A DNA stretch of 59,169 nt, from NCBI RefSeq assembly GCF_030398385.1, contig NZ_JAOAOQ010000035.1, forward strand, positions 1 to 59,169, given 5' to 3'. A program made the translations under genes and the position numbers. This document shows positions 45,458 through 53,898 of this stretch, one piece after another. Within the stretch, counting starts at the first letter, position 1. The number at the start of each line of letters is the position of its first letter. The DNA is from Aquibium sp. ELW1220. GTDB lineage: Bacteria; Pseudomonadota; Alphaproteobacteria; Rhizobiales; Rhizobiaceae. The notes beneath the pieces were generated by a model. The model was given only the letters and a program-made list of their open reading frames with translations. It did not search any database and was not told where the DNA came from.

Positions 45458-45889
45458 ATGCGCCTCCGGTCCCGCGATGGATGCGGCGGCGGCTTGACAC
45501 GGCCACAGGACCGCGTGGCGTCCATTCGGCTGCGCGTCGGGGCCGGGCTGGCGCTTCTGGCGGAACTCGGCTGCATCGCCTGGTTCGCGTCCGTCGGCGG
45601 AGAATACCAGACGCAGATCCAGTCCTTCGTGATGCTCAGCGACAAGATGGCTCATGCGCTCGCATTCTGTGTGGCCGGAATGACGGCCTCGCTAGCCTTG
45701 CGCACCTCCGCGGCGACCGCCGCCGGGCTTTGCGCTGTGGCCGGTGGCATCGAGATACTCCAGTCGTTCGTGCCGGATCGGACGGCTTCTTTCGCCGACT
45801 TCGCGGCCTCAGTCGCGGGCGTCGCGGCGGGCGTCGCGCTGGGGGCCGCGCTCTGGCCGATCTTGCTCGGGAGTGTCAGGCGCACCTGA
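45458..45889 (+). CDS. VanZ-like membrane protein
   Basis: The protein has 143 residues with four hydrophobic segments: LALLAELGCIAWFASV, MAHALAFCVAGMTASLAL, AGLCAVAGGIEILQSFV and FAASVAGVAAGVALGAALW. LSDKMAHALAF, GGIEILQSFVPDRTASFADF and the following Asn/Ser-poor helix match the VanZ pattern. The VanZ family is linked to glycopeptide resistance in some bacteria, but in polysaccharide loci its role is unknown. GGAGG lies about 11 bases before ATG 45458. It follows the NusG paralogue by 37 bp and is likely co-transcribed. Confidence 0.82.
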   Translation: MRLRSRDGCGGGLTRPQDRVASIRLRVGAGLALLAELGCIAWFASVGGEYQTQIQSFVMLSDKMAHALAFCVAGMTASLALRTSAATAAGLCAVAGGIEILQSFVPDRTASFADFAASVAGVAAGVALGAALWPILLGSVRRT

Positions 45890-46027
45890 ACACGGCCGCC
45901 CGTATCGCAGAGACAGGCCTGTTCCCGATGGCTCACAGCCCGGGAGATCGAGGGCATCGCCTGGACTGCACACGGCGTCCGCCGAAAAGGCGGGACGAAC
46001 CGGATCGGGCTTCGGCGCTGCGCTACC

Positions 46028-46774
46028 CTACTTGAGGTCGTTCTCGTCCAGATCGATCAGCATGTCGGCGTCGTCGGCGGGCTTGTGGCCGGGCTCAGGC
46101 GGAAGCGATTCAAGCCAGTCCCAGAACTCGAACTCCTCGCGGGACCGGTCAGGACGCACCGACGGTCCGCGCCCGGATTGTCCGGTGGCTCCTGCCTCCA
46201 TTTCGAAGAAATCAAGTTCCGGGGCCGTCTCTGGCGTCCGCCGCCGATACGACTGCGGCTCGGCTCGGCTGCCGGCCGGCTCGCCTGTATGGGGCCGGGC
46301 ACCGGCTTCGGCAATGGACCGCACCTTGCTGAGTTCCGAAGCCAGCAGTTCCAGAAGCTTCGCCTGCTTCCCGGCGAAGGCCTTCTGGCGCTGTTCCGTC
46401 TCCGCAGCGAGGTCGGCGAACTGCCGCTCGACCTGCCGGCGCAGACGTTCCTCCAGGTCGAGCTTCTCCGCCGCATGGCGTTCGATGAGTTCGGACTCGC
46501 TCTGCTCCAACCGCCGGATGGTCTCCTCGCAGGCCAGAAGCCTCGAGGTCAGCATGTCGATCCGCTCGAGAAGGATCCGCAGGCCCTCCGATGGGCGCGG
46601 TTGGCCATCGACGCGCCCGCCGGCGGACGCATGTTCAGGCCTTGCCTCCGCACTGTCGGCCGAGGCGGTCGCAGGCGTCGTTGCCGCCGCCAGGCTTGCC
46701 GTCTCCGATCGCTCCACGCCGGTGGACGATCGGCCAGGCTGCAGGAACCTCATCCGTCCCGTCTCCCGATTCAT
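46028..46774 (-). CDS. hypothetical coiled-coil protein
   Basis: A 248-residue soluble protein with no recognised domain. The N-terminus is Ala/Thr/Ser-rich. Residues about 60-150 form a predicted coiled coil (LRILLERIDMLTSRLLACEE; LEERLRRQVERQFADLAAET). The C-terminus is acidic with EEFEFWDWLESLPPEPG and ends DADMLIDLDENDLK. It is the only minus-strand gene in this part of the polysaccharide locus, convergent with vanZ. The start at 46774 avoids an arginine-rich shadow upstream. It might be a scaffold or a partner of the tyrosine kinase; no evidence beyond location. Confidence 0.6.
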   Translation of the reverse strand: MNRETGRMRFLQPGRSSTGVERSETASLAAATTPATASADSAEARPEHASAGGRVDGQPRPSEGLRILLERIDMLTSRLLACEETIRRLEQSESELIERHAAEKLDLEERLRRQVERQFADLAAETEQRQKAFAGKQAKLLELLASELSKVRSIAEAGARPHTGEPAGSRAEPQSYRRRTPETAPELDFFEMEAGATGQSGRGPSVRPDRSREEFEFWDWLESLPPEPGHKPADDADMLIDLDENDLK

Positions 46775-47426
46775 CGGTTGCCGTCCATAGCTATTATGTC
46801 CGCGGCCGCTCTTCAACCTGACGCATAGGTGAGCCCGCCGCGGAAGTCCTTCGGCCGGAGCCGGCCGAGCCGAAAGACCTGTCACCATTGAATGCAGACG
46901 GTAGGCGGCAGGAAGTTCTCCGTGTCCAGTCCTCGATTCCCATGTTGCCATCAAGCAAGTCCCGGCGGAGCATCGCTACTACGGCGATTGCGGTTGGGCA
47001 GCAAAGATTCTCCGTTCAGCGTCTTCACGGTTGAAGCCTTTCGGTCGGGACATGTCGGACATGCGGCGACGGCGCGGTTCGGGCGGGCCCTGGGGACGTG
47101 AACATCTCCCGTAAGGTGTGCCCCATCTCCCCGGCGAACGGAACAACGGGGATGACGCGGTGGCTCGGCGCTGTTCCACTGGGTGCATGATTCGAGGCGG
47201 GTCCCATTCGGCCGAAGGGCGGGCATGTTTCGAAGTGTTGGTGTGGCGTCCGAGCGAGAAGCATGGCGCGGCTCGGAGGACGAGCGCGATCCTGCCGCTC
47301 GACGACAGCATGATTTGCGGAACCGTCACCAAGGGTCTTGGCTCGACGACTACACTGTGGGCGGCCGGCACCGGCAATTCGCCGCCGCCGGAGTGGCCGT
47401 TCTGCGGGTCTTCGGCCGGGGCGATG

Positions 47427-47470
47427 GCGAAGCAAGCTGTCGCGCACGCAGGAGCGCGCGCTTGCTTCGC
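47427..47470 (+). other. perfect 11-base-arm stem-loop
   Basis: GCGAAGCAAGC (47427-47437) pairs perfectly with GCTTGCTTCGC (47460-47470) around a 22-base GC-rich loop. It lies about 720 bases upstream of the FecR-like gene. On the plus strand it would be a strong RNA hairpin in the leader of the polysaccharide operon, downstream of a NusG paralogue gene, and could be a pause, antitermination or processing element. Confidence 0.5.
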
Positions 47471-47485
47471 GCTCGCAGACTGCTG

Positions 47486-48019
47486 CTAAGCCAGCTCGGC
47501 GGCGGTGGTCGAGCTGATCGAGGATCGTTTTTCGGTCGGCTGCTCGAAGGCGGCGTCCTCAAGCTGCTTCACCGGTTGGGCTTCGCCTACACAGGGGTTG
47601 CGGGCCGGTAGGCGCGGCAGCTTTCGCGGCATCGCCCGCGAGAGCTGCAGCCCGCGCCCGCTGGCTGCGAAGACCGTGTTGTTGTCGAGATTGAAGCAAT
47701 GCCCGTCTTGCCGCAGGCTCGAATCGGCGCCACCGAGCGTCAGCTTCACGCGGTAAGATGTCGCGGCCGAGTGGCCTCCATGTCGTATTAAGGAAGTCGC
47801 TCCAAGCGGGCATGATCTTTGGTGCGCCTGCTCCGTTAGATCGCAGCGGGATATCTCTATTGCCGCTGCCTTCGGGTCTCCGCCTGAGGATGTCAGTTGC
47901 AGGAACTTTTCCGGCACGCTTGCTCCTTTTGAACCGTATCCCTCATAGTTACTCTCAAATCTGCCTTTAGGGCATCCACCCGATTCAACACGCAAGGTCG
48001 TTTGTTTTGACAGAAGCAC
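47486..48019 (-). CDS. doubtful hypothetical ORF
   Basis: An open frame of 177 codons on the minus strand, starting MLLSKQTTLRVESGGCPKGR with a more varied composition (Asn, Tyr, Ile, Lys) than neighbouring shadow frames. FNLDNNTVFAASGRGLQLSR and the Ser/Thr-rich tail are the most gene-like parts. There is no signal peptide, domain or clear ribosome binding site. It may be a remnant of a surface protein or not coding at all. Confidence 0.25.
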   Translation of the reverse strand: MLLSKQTTLRVESGGCPKGRFESNYEGYGSKGASVPEKFLQLTSSGGDPKAAAIEISRCDLTEQAHQRSCPLGATSLIRHGGHSAATSYRVKLTLGGADSSLRQDGHCFNLDNNTVFAASGRGLQLSRAMPRKLPRLPARNPCVGEAQPVKQLEDAAFEQPTEKRSSISSTTAAELA

Positions 48020-48186
48020 TTTTCGTCATCCAAGCGCGATTGTTTGTCGACTGTTGGCATGGTCGCTCCAGGCGTCACAATTATTGATCGGACGGACAAT
48101 GGTCCGGTCCGTAGCTGGTTGAATGTGAGGGAGTGCTGTGATAGCGGTTGCATACAGTCTAATGCTTCTAGCAACAGAGGGAAGTG

Positions 48187-48660
48187 ATGCGGATCACATC
48201 GACACTTAATGCTGCAGTCATGGCCGCAGGAATGACATTCGCCGCCGGGGCCGCCTTTGCGCAGGATCAGGTGTGCAAGTGCGTCGTTTCCGCGACCGCA
48301 AACATCATCGGCAAGGTCGAGAGCGTCGAAGGCAACGTGCGGATCTCGCAGGCGGCGGGCTTCTCGCCGGTGCAGGACGAGACGGCTCTCCAGAAGGGTG
48401 CGACGATCATCGTGGGTGCGAACAGCTCCACGAGGCTCCTGCTCGGCAACGACTGCCGGGTGGAACTCGGGGCCAATCAGTCAATGACGCTGGTTGCCCA
48501 GGATAGCGGGAACATCTGCGCGGCGGTAAGGAACGAGGCGCCTCCGACCGGAAACACCACAGCGGCTGCCGTCGGCGCGCTAGCCGGCACGGCGCTTCTG
48601 GTGGGGGGCGTGATCGTGTTCAGCCAGGATGACGACAAAATCTCGGTCAGCCAACAGTAA
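48187..48660 (+). CDS. exported FecR-like protein with C-terminal membrane helix
   Basis: This is a 157-residue protein with a signal peptide (MRITSTLNAAVMAAGMTFAA, cleavage near AFA-Q), a FecR-like beta segment and a C-terminal hydrophobic helix. The beta segment spans about residues 38-105: NIIGKVESVEGNVRISQAAG, LQKGATIIVGANSSTRLLLG and CRVELGANQSMTLV. The helix is GALAGTALLVGGVIVFSQDD. Cys residues at VCKC, DC and IC could form disulphides. AGAGGGAAG precedes ATG 48187. First gene of the run phosphatase-wza-wzc-wzy, so possibly an envelope partner of polysaccharide export. Function otherwise unknown. Confidence 0.75.
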   Translation: MRITSTLNAAVMAAGMTFAAGAAFAQDQVCKCVVSATANIIGKVESVEGNVRISQAAGFSPVQDETALQKGATIIVGANSSTRLLLGNDCRVELGANQSMTLVAQDSGNICAAVRNEAPPTGNTTAAAVGALAGTALLVGGVIVFSQDDDKISVSQQ

Positions 48661-48774
48661 CGAGGGCGGCCAGCCCTCAGTCTGTCCCAGTGCAGTCGTC
48701 ATTCGGTCCTCGGATCCATCTGGATCGTTCCGTTAGCGGCAGGTGGTTGTGACGCTGGTGGTGCCGACGTACCG

Positions 48775-49578
48775 GTGATCGATATCCACTCCCATATCCT
48801 TCCGGGCATCGATGACGGTGCTCCGGACATGGCAACGTCGGTTGAAATGGCCCGGATCGCGGTTGCCGACGGGATCACGTGCATGGCCTGTACGCCGCAC
48901 ATCCTGCCCGGCATGTACGAGAACACGGCAGGAGGTATCCGAGCCGCGATCGCGGGGCTGCGTGCGGCGCTTGCTGCCGCGGCTGTTCCGCTTGAGATAG
49001 TTCCCGGTGCCGACGTCCACGTCGCACCCGATCTCGCCGACAAGCTGACGGCCGGCGTCGTTCCGACGCTGAATGGTTCGCGCTACTTTCTTCTCGAGCC
49101 ATCGCATACGATCCTTACGCCGAGGCTCGAGGAGTTCGCAGAGCGCCTTATTGGCGCCGGCTTCATCCCGATAATCACGCATCCGGAAAGGCTCCACTGG
49201 ATCAGGACCTCGTTCAGCGTGATCCAGGGCCTGAACAAAATCGGATGCCTGATGCAGATTACTGCTGGTTCCGTGCTGGGCGAATTCGGAAAGGTGCCGT
49301 TGTATTACTCAGAAAAAATGTTGGACGAGGGCAGGGTGGACATCGTCGCCTCGGACGCGCACGGTATCGGGAGACGACGCCCCACGCTTACGCGCGCTCG
49401 GGATGCCATCGCCCTCAGGGTCGGGGAAGCCGAGGCCCGTGCCATGGTCGAGACGAGGCCCGGCGCGGTTCTCCTGGACAGGTTGATACAGCCGGTCGGC
49501 CGGCATCTGGAAGCAGGGCCGGGGGAACCGGAGAAACGCGGTTTCCTAGGTAGACTGTTCCGACGGACGGATAGCTGA
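48775..49578 (+). CDS. CpsB/Wzh-type PHP protein tyrosine phosphatase
   Basis: A 267-residue metal-dependent phosphatase of the PHP fold. IDIHSHILPGIDDGAPDM at the start, CTPHILPGMYEN, VPGADVHVAPDLADKL, ITHPERLHWI and VASDAHGIGRRRP supply the metal ligands in the CpsB/YwqE order. These enzymes dephosphorylate the tyrosine tail of capsule kinases. The start is GTG 48775 (the domain begins at residue 2). The stop overlaps the wza start (TGATG). The kinase at 50382-52751 is its likely substrate. Gram-negative clusters more often carry a low-molecular-weight phosphatase (Wzb), so this pairing is noteworthy. Confidence 0.9.
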   Translation: MIDIHSHILPGIDDGAPDMATSVEMARIAVADGITCMACTPHILPGMYENTAGGIRAAIAGLRAALAAAAVPLEIVPGADVHVAPDLADKLTAGVVPTLNGSRYFLLEPSHTILTPRLEEFAERLIGAGFIPIITHPERLHWIRTSFSVIQGLNKIGCLMQITAGSVLGEFGKVPLYYSEKMLDEGRVDIVASDAHGIGRRRPTLTRARDAIALRVGEAEARAMVETRPGAVLLDRLIQPVGRHLEAGPGEPEKRGFLGRLFRRTDS

Positions 49579-50354
49579 TGCGCGCGACCCGACTTGATCT
49601 TCGATATCTCGGATGCGCAGCCGCGGCCTTCGCCGTGGCGGTGTTGTCGGGCTGTTCGACAACCGAAATGCCCGTCTCCTCGACCGATGCCTCCACGCAG
49701 GGAGTGCTGGCGCTTCAGGGCGCGGCAGGCGGGGCCGGAGGACTGCAGGTCGTGCGGGACCTGCCGCCGCCGATCAACACCCATAACGGGCAGGAACAGC
49801 CGCTCGCTCTGAACGACGTCCTGGAGGTCGATGTCTTCCAGGCTGATTCGCTGGACCGGACGGTGCAGATCGACGCCGCGGGGCGGGTAAACCTGCCGCT
49901 GATCGGTGCGGTGGACGCGGCGGGCAAAAGCGTCAGGACGCTCGAACAGGAGATCGAGGCCGCCTATGGCCGGAACTACCTGCAGAACCCGGACGTGACC
50001 ATCTTCCTGAAGGAGTCCTTCGGGCAGCGGGTCACCATCGACGGGGAAGTGACGAAGGCTGGCGTCTATCCGGTTACCAGCAGTTCCACCCTGCTCGAAA
50101 CGGTCGCGCTGGCCGGCGGTTTTCGCCCGCTCGCGGACCAGTCGAAGGTCTTTGTGTATCGCGACATCGGCAGCCAGAAGCTGGTCGCAAACTTCGACGT
50201 CGCTGAAATCCGGACGGGAAAGCGGGCCAATCCACGCATTTACGGCGGCGACGTTGTCATCGTGTTCACTTCGCAGTCCAAAATCGCTATGCAGAACCTG
50301 AAGGAGGCGCTGGGCATAGCGACCAGCGCTTCGAGGCTTGCGATCATTCCATGA
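49578..50354 (+). CDS. Wza-type polysaccharide export lipoprotein
   Basis: A 258-residue outer-membrane export protein. The lipoprotein signal ends with the lipobox AVAVLSGCSTTE (Cys about residue 26). The Poly_export domain is at about 75-160 (ALNDVLEVDVFQADSLDRTV; AAGRVNLPLIGAVDAAGKSV; NPDVTIFLKESFGQ), followed by a SLBB domain at about 165-240 (RVTIDGEVTKAGVYPVTSSS). It forms the outer-membrane channel together with the Wzc-type kinase. Smaller than E. coli Wza (~380), as in many rhizobial export proteins. Overlaps the phosphatase stop by one base. Confidence 0.92.
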   Translation: MRATRLDLRYLGCAAAAFAVAVLSGCSTTEMPVSSTDASTQGVLALQGAAGGAGGLQVVRDLPPPINTHNGQEQPLALNDVLEVDVFQADSLDRTVQIDAAGRVNLPLIGAVDAAGKSVRTLEQEIEAAYGRNYLQNPDVTIFLKESFGQRVTIDGEVTKAGVYPVTSSSTLLETVALAGGFRPLADQSKVFVYRDIGSQKLVANFDVAEIRTGKRANPRIYGGDVVIVFTSQSKIAMQNLKEALGIATSASRLAIIP

Positions 50355-50381
50355 TTTGGCGCTTGCGAAGAGTTGCTTGAG

Positions 50382-52751
50382 ATGAACCGACAGATCCAGC
50401 CCGGTGGACAGGGGGCGGCGTATCCGCCGCCGTCGGAATTTCTGTACGACGGGCCGCATCGATATGCGCCTTATGGGTATCGCGAGGCGGAGCCGGAGCC
50501 TGATTCGTTCAACCCCCTAACTCTGCTGCTTTACGTCCTGCGGTATCGCTGGCTTATCGCATTTCTCCTCGCCGTCGGCCTGGTCTCCGGGGCAGTGTTC
50601 ACGATGATGCAGACGCCCCGATACAGGGCGACCGCGCAGCTGGAGGTGCTGGTCCCGTCGGCGAAGGTATTCCAGGACATCGAGGTGGTGTCCGAAGGAA
50701 CCGACGTTCGTTCTTTTCTGACAGCCCGCGAGAAGCTGAAGAGCCGGGCGCTTGCGCAGCGGGCCGTCTACGAACTCGGCCTGACGGAGCGGGAGGATTT
50801 CCTGTTCCCGAAGCCGGACTTCTCGCCGGTAAACCTTTTCTCGCGAGCCTTCGGCATCGACCGCACGACCGACATCAACAGCTATTCACCGGAGCAGCGC
50901 GAGGCGATCGCCATCGGCCGGGTGATGGAGAACCTTTCGGTCGATCTCGTCACCAACACCAGCCTGCTGAAGGTCAGCTTCAGCGACCAGCAGCCGCTCT
51001 ATGCGCAGACCGTGGCGAACCAGATCGCGCAGAGCTTCATCGACCAGAGGGTCGACCAGACCAGCGAGACTTCCGGTCTTGCTCGCCAGTTCATCCAGGA
51101 GCAGGTCGTGCAGGTGAAGGATCGCCTGCAGCAGTCGGAGAAGGCGCTGGTCGACTACGCCAAGGAAGTCGGGATCACCGTGACCGGCGACGAGAACTCG
51201 CTGATCTCCGCCAACATGACGGCGATCAACGGAGCCCTCGCCAAGGCCATCGAGGAGAACCTCGAATACGGGCGCCTGGTGCAGCAGATCGAGGCCGGAC
51301 GTGGGGATGGCCTGGAGCAGGTCCTGGCAAGCGAGGGCCTCGGGAAAATCCGCAGCCGGATCGCCGACCTGAGTGCCGAGTACCAGCAGAAGCTGTCGCT
51401 GTTCAAGCCTGGCTTCCCGGAGATGAAGCAATTGGAGTCCCAGATCCAGGAACTTCGAAAGCAGGCGGACAACGGCATTGCAGTGATCACCGATTCGATC
51501 CGGCTCAAGCACGAGGAGACGCAGACCAAGGTCGCGGACCTGCGGGCGAAGCTCACCGAACTCGAAGCGGAGCAGGCCGCCTACCAGGACAAGAACATCC
51601 AGTACACCATCCTCAAGCGCGACGTCGAGTCCTACCGGTCGCAGTACGAGAGCCTGATAGACAAGCTGAACGATATCGGCGTCGGCGCGGATCTGAAGAA
51701 CCAGAATGCGGCGATCGTCGATCTGGCCGTCCTCCCGGGCGGGCCTTACTCACCGAGCATGTCAAGGAACGTCGCGTTGGCGCTGGCGTTTTTCGCGGTG
51801 TTGGGCGCGGCGCTGATTTATATCCTAGAACTCCTGAACAACACGTTCTCCAACCCTGAACAGGTAGAGACGGAACTCGGGCTTCCCGTCCTTGGCATCC
51901 TGCCTTCGGTGGACGAGAAGGAGATCGTGGCAGCGCTGGCCGACCAGCGGTCGGGGCTTTCGGAAGCCTACCGGTCCCTCAGGACGGCTCTCCAGTTCTC
52001 CGGTACCGAAGGCATGCCGCGGACCCTGCTGGTGACGAGTTCGGAGCCGTCGGAAGGCAAGTCGACGACGGCCTTCAAGCTGGCCCAGGATTTCGCTTCG
52101 CTTAACACGAGCGTCCTCCTGGTGGACGCCGACATGCGCAAGCCGAACCTGCACCGCCTCTTCGGGCTCGACAACACCCTTGGTCTGAGCAACCTGCTCA
52201 CCAACACGATCCGCAGGGAAGACTATCCGAAGCTGCTGCGTCAGACGAAGTATCCCAACGTCTCAATCCTGACGTCGGGCACGATCCCGCCGAACCCGGC
52301 GGACCTGCTCTCCTCGTCGCGAATGGCCGCTGCACTCAGCGGCTTCTCCAAGCGGTACGACCTCGTCATAATCGATGCCCCGCCGATCGTGGGCCTGTCC
52401 GACGCGCCGATCCTCAGCCGTCTCGCGGACGGGTCGCTGCTGGTCGTATCCGCGAACCAGGTGACGCGCAAGTCCGCCACCAATGCCCTGAAGCGGCTGC
52501 GCGCTGCGGGCGCGAGCGTCCTCGGCACGACGCTTTCGAAGTTCTCGGTGAGCCGTCTCGACTACAACTACGCTTACAGGTACATCAACAGCGACTACTA
52601 CTCGTATGGAGCCGAGACCCCGAGGCTTGCCGGCACGACGGGTCGCGTGGAGGAGGAAGACGTTGGTCAGGATCCGACGCTTGGCGATATGGCTCGCGGC
52701 GTCCGTAGCCGTTTTGGTGCTTTCCTTGCACGCGTCAAGCAGGCTCGTTGA
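50382..52751 (+). CDS. Wzc-type polysaccharide co-polymerase with BY-kinase domain
   Basis: A 789-residue inner-membrane protein. The Wzz domain has TM1 RWLIAFLLAVGLVSGAVFTM (about residues 52-75) and TM2 VALALAFFAVLGAALIYILE (about 465-485), with a long periplasmic coiled coil between (IQELRKQADNGIAV; TKVADLRAKLTELEAEQAAY). The cytoplasmic BY-kinase has Walker A TSSEPSEGKSTTAF (about 552-565), Walker A' VLLVDADMRKPNLHRLFGL and Walker B LVIIDAPPIVGLSDAP. The C-terminal tyrosine cluster is DYNYAYRYINSDYYSYG. It controls chain length and export. A downstream gene starts inside its 3' end. Autophosphorylation is probably reversed by the CpsB-like phosphatase. Confidence 0.94.
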   Translation: MNRQIQPGGQGAAYPPPSEFLYDGPHRYAPYGYREAEPEPDSFNPLTLLLYVLRYRWLIAFLLAVGLVSGAVFTMMQTPRYRATAQLEVLVPSAKVFQDIEVVSEGTDVRSFLTAREKLKSRALAQRAVYELGLTEREDFLFPKPDFSPVNLFSRAFGIDRTTDINSYSPEQREAIAIGRVMENLSVDLVTNTSLLKVSFSDQQPLYAQTVANQIAQSFIDQRVDQTSETSGLARQFIQEQVVQVKDRLQQSEKALVDYAKEVGITVTGDENSLISANMTAINGALAKAIEENLEYGRLVQQIEAGRGDGLEQVLASEGLGKIRSRIADLSAEYQQKLSLFKPGFPEMKQLESQIQELRKQADNGIAVITDSIRLKHEETQTKVADLRAKLTELEAEQAAYQDKNIQYTILKRDVESYRSQYESLIDKLNDIGVGADLKNQNAAIVDLAVLPGGPYSPSMSRNVALALAFFAVLGAALIYILELLNNTFSNPEQVETELGLPVLGILPSVDEKEIVAALADQRSGLSEAYRSLRTALQFSGTEGMPRTLLVTSSEPSEGKSTTAFKLAQDFASLNTSVLLVDADMRKPNLHRLFGLDNTLGLSNLLTNTIRREDYPKLLRQTKYPNVSILTSGTIPPNPADLLSSSRMAAALSGFSKRYDLVIIDAPPIVGLSDAPILSRLADGSLLVVSANQVTRKSATNALKRLRAAGASVLGTTLSKFSVSRLDYNYAYRYINSDYYSYGAETPRLAGTTGRVEEEDVGQDPTLGDMARGVRSRFGAFLARVKQAR

Positions 52752-53898
52752 GGAGACGGATCCAAGCCTGGCGATCGCCCTCTTCCCCTTCAATGTCGAC
52801 GCGACGGCCACCCTTGTCGAGCGTCTGCTTGACGGGCAGGAGGCGGGGGCCGATATGGAGATCGCTGAAGACTTGGTCGACGAAGCGATTCCGCTGAATG
52901 CCGGCCATGCCCGTCTTCAGAGCCTTCGCGCCGAAATCCTGCTGCGTGCCGGGGACCGTGACGGCGCCGCCAACGATTTCAGGCGCGCCCTTGAGCTTTC
53001 CAAGACCGAGAGCGTCGCACTGCAACGAACCATCGCTTGGTCGATCGAAGCCGATGACGTCGTTGGTGCGCTCGAGAACATCGACGTTCTGCTGCGCCGC
53101 CATCCCTGGAAGATCAGGGACCTGGGAAGCATCTTCGCCGCGATCGTGATGACGAAGGACGGCTATGCGGAACTCCGTCGACGGCTGATGGTGGGGCCGC
53201 CGTGGGGCGCCGCCGTCTTTCGGCAGATTGCCGCGGATCCCGCGGGCTTGGCCGCAGGGGCATCGCTTCTGACGGATCTGCACAAGGCGGGTGCGCCTGT
53301 CGGAGACTGGGGACTGTCTACGGTCATCCAGGCACTAATCCGTGAAGGACGGGCATTGGAAGCATATAGCCTTTTCCTTGGCACGCAGTCGACCGCAGAG
53401 GCGGCGCTCGCCGGCTACATTCACGACTCCGGTTTTGAGGGCGGGCAAAGCAACAAGCCGTTCGACTGGCAGATCCGCAGCCGATCCGGGCATACTGTGG
53501 AAAGGCTGCCGCACCCTTCCTTCGGAAGCGTCCAGTCCGGGCTCCTCATTCAGTTCAACGGAACGCCGGTAAAGGACATGCAGGCAAGCCAGGTCCTGCA
53601 TCTTCCGCCAGGCGAGTACGAACTTTCCGCGGACCTCACCGCTGCCAATGCCAAGCTTCCGAAGGGGCTCTACTGGTCGTTGCGCTGCCAGTCGTCGAGC
53701 CGGGAATTTGCCCGCCTCGACATCCCCGAAGGAAGCTACCGGAACAAGGTGGCAGCGACACGGTTCGTTCTTTCCGCCGACGACTGCCCCCTCCAGAACG
53801 TCTCGATCCATACAGCCGTCATCGCGGAGAGCTGGAAGGATCGCTACACGGGCAGCGTCGTGGTCCAGAGGCTGCAGATCCGCAAGAGCGACAGCTGA
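52663..53898 (+). CDS. membrane-anchored TPR-like protein of the polysaccharide locus
   Basis: A 411-residue protein. TTG 52663 is chosen because GGAGGAGGAAG lies about 5-15 bases upstream; this puts the start inside the kinase gene with an 89-base overlap in another frame. An N-terminal signal anchor (RRLAIWLAASVAVLVLSLHA) is followed by TPR-like helical repeats at about 60-150 (LRAEILLRAGDRDGAANDFR; LFPFNVDATATLVERLL). A beta-rich C-terminal region follows at about 260-405 (LQASQVLHLPPGEYELSADL; STHT...VIAESWKDRYTGS style strands). Its stop overlaps the polymerase start (TGATG). Probably a periplasmic assembly factor of the Wzy pathway; function not established. Confidence 0.78.
   Translation: MVRIRRLAIWLAASVAVLVLSLHASSRLVEETDPSLAIALFPFNVDATATLVERLLDGQEAGADMEIAEDLVDEAIPLNAGHARLQSLRAEILLRAGDRDGAANDFRRALELSKTESVALQRTIAWSIEADDVVGALENIDVLLRRHPWKIRDLGSIFAAIVMTKDGYAELRRRLMVGPPWGAAVFRQIAADPAGLAAGASLLTDLHKAGAPVGDWGLSTVIQALIREGRALEAYSLFLGTQSTAEAALAGYIHDSGFEGGQSNKPFDWQIRSRSGHTVERLPHPSFGSVQSGLLIQFNGTPVKDMQASQVLHLPPGEYELSADLTAANAKLPKGLYWSLRCQSSSREFARLDIPEGSYRNKVAATRFVLSADDCPLQNVSIHTAVIAESWKDRYTGSVVVQRLQIRKSDS

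Larger units (their letters stand above)
46775..48186. other. 1.4-kb region upstream of the FecR-like gene
   Basis: Mostly without a convincing gene. It holds a long stem-loop (47427-47470), a doubtful minus-strand frame (47486-48019), and a dyad CGGACGGAC-AATG-GTCCGGTCCG with one bulged base at 48089-48111, about 75 bases before the FecR-like start. Transcription of the main polysaccharide operon probably starts here or crosses it as leader RNA. Confidence 0.45.

Noticed and set aside
45458-45889. Glycopeptide resistance function for the VanZ-like gene
   Set aside because: Only the VanZ-like membrane domain is present, without vanRSHAX; in a polysaccharide locus resistance is unlikely.
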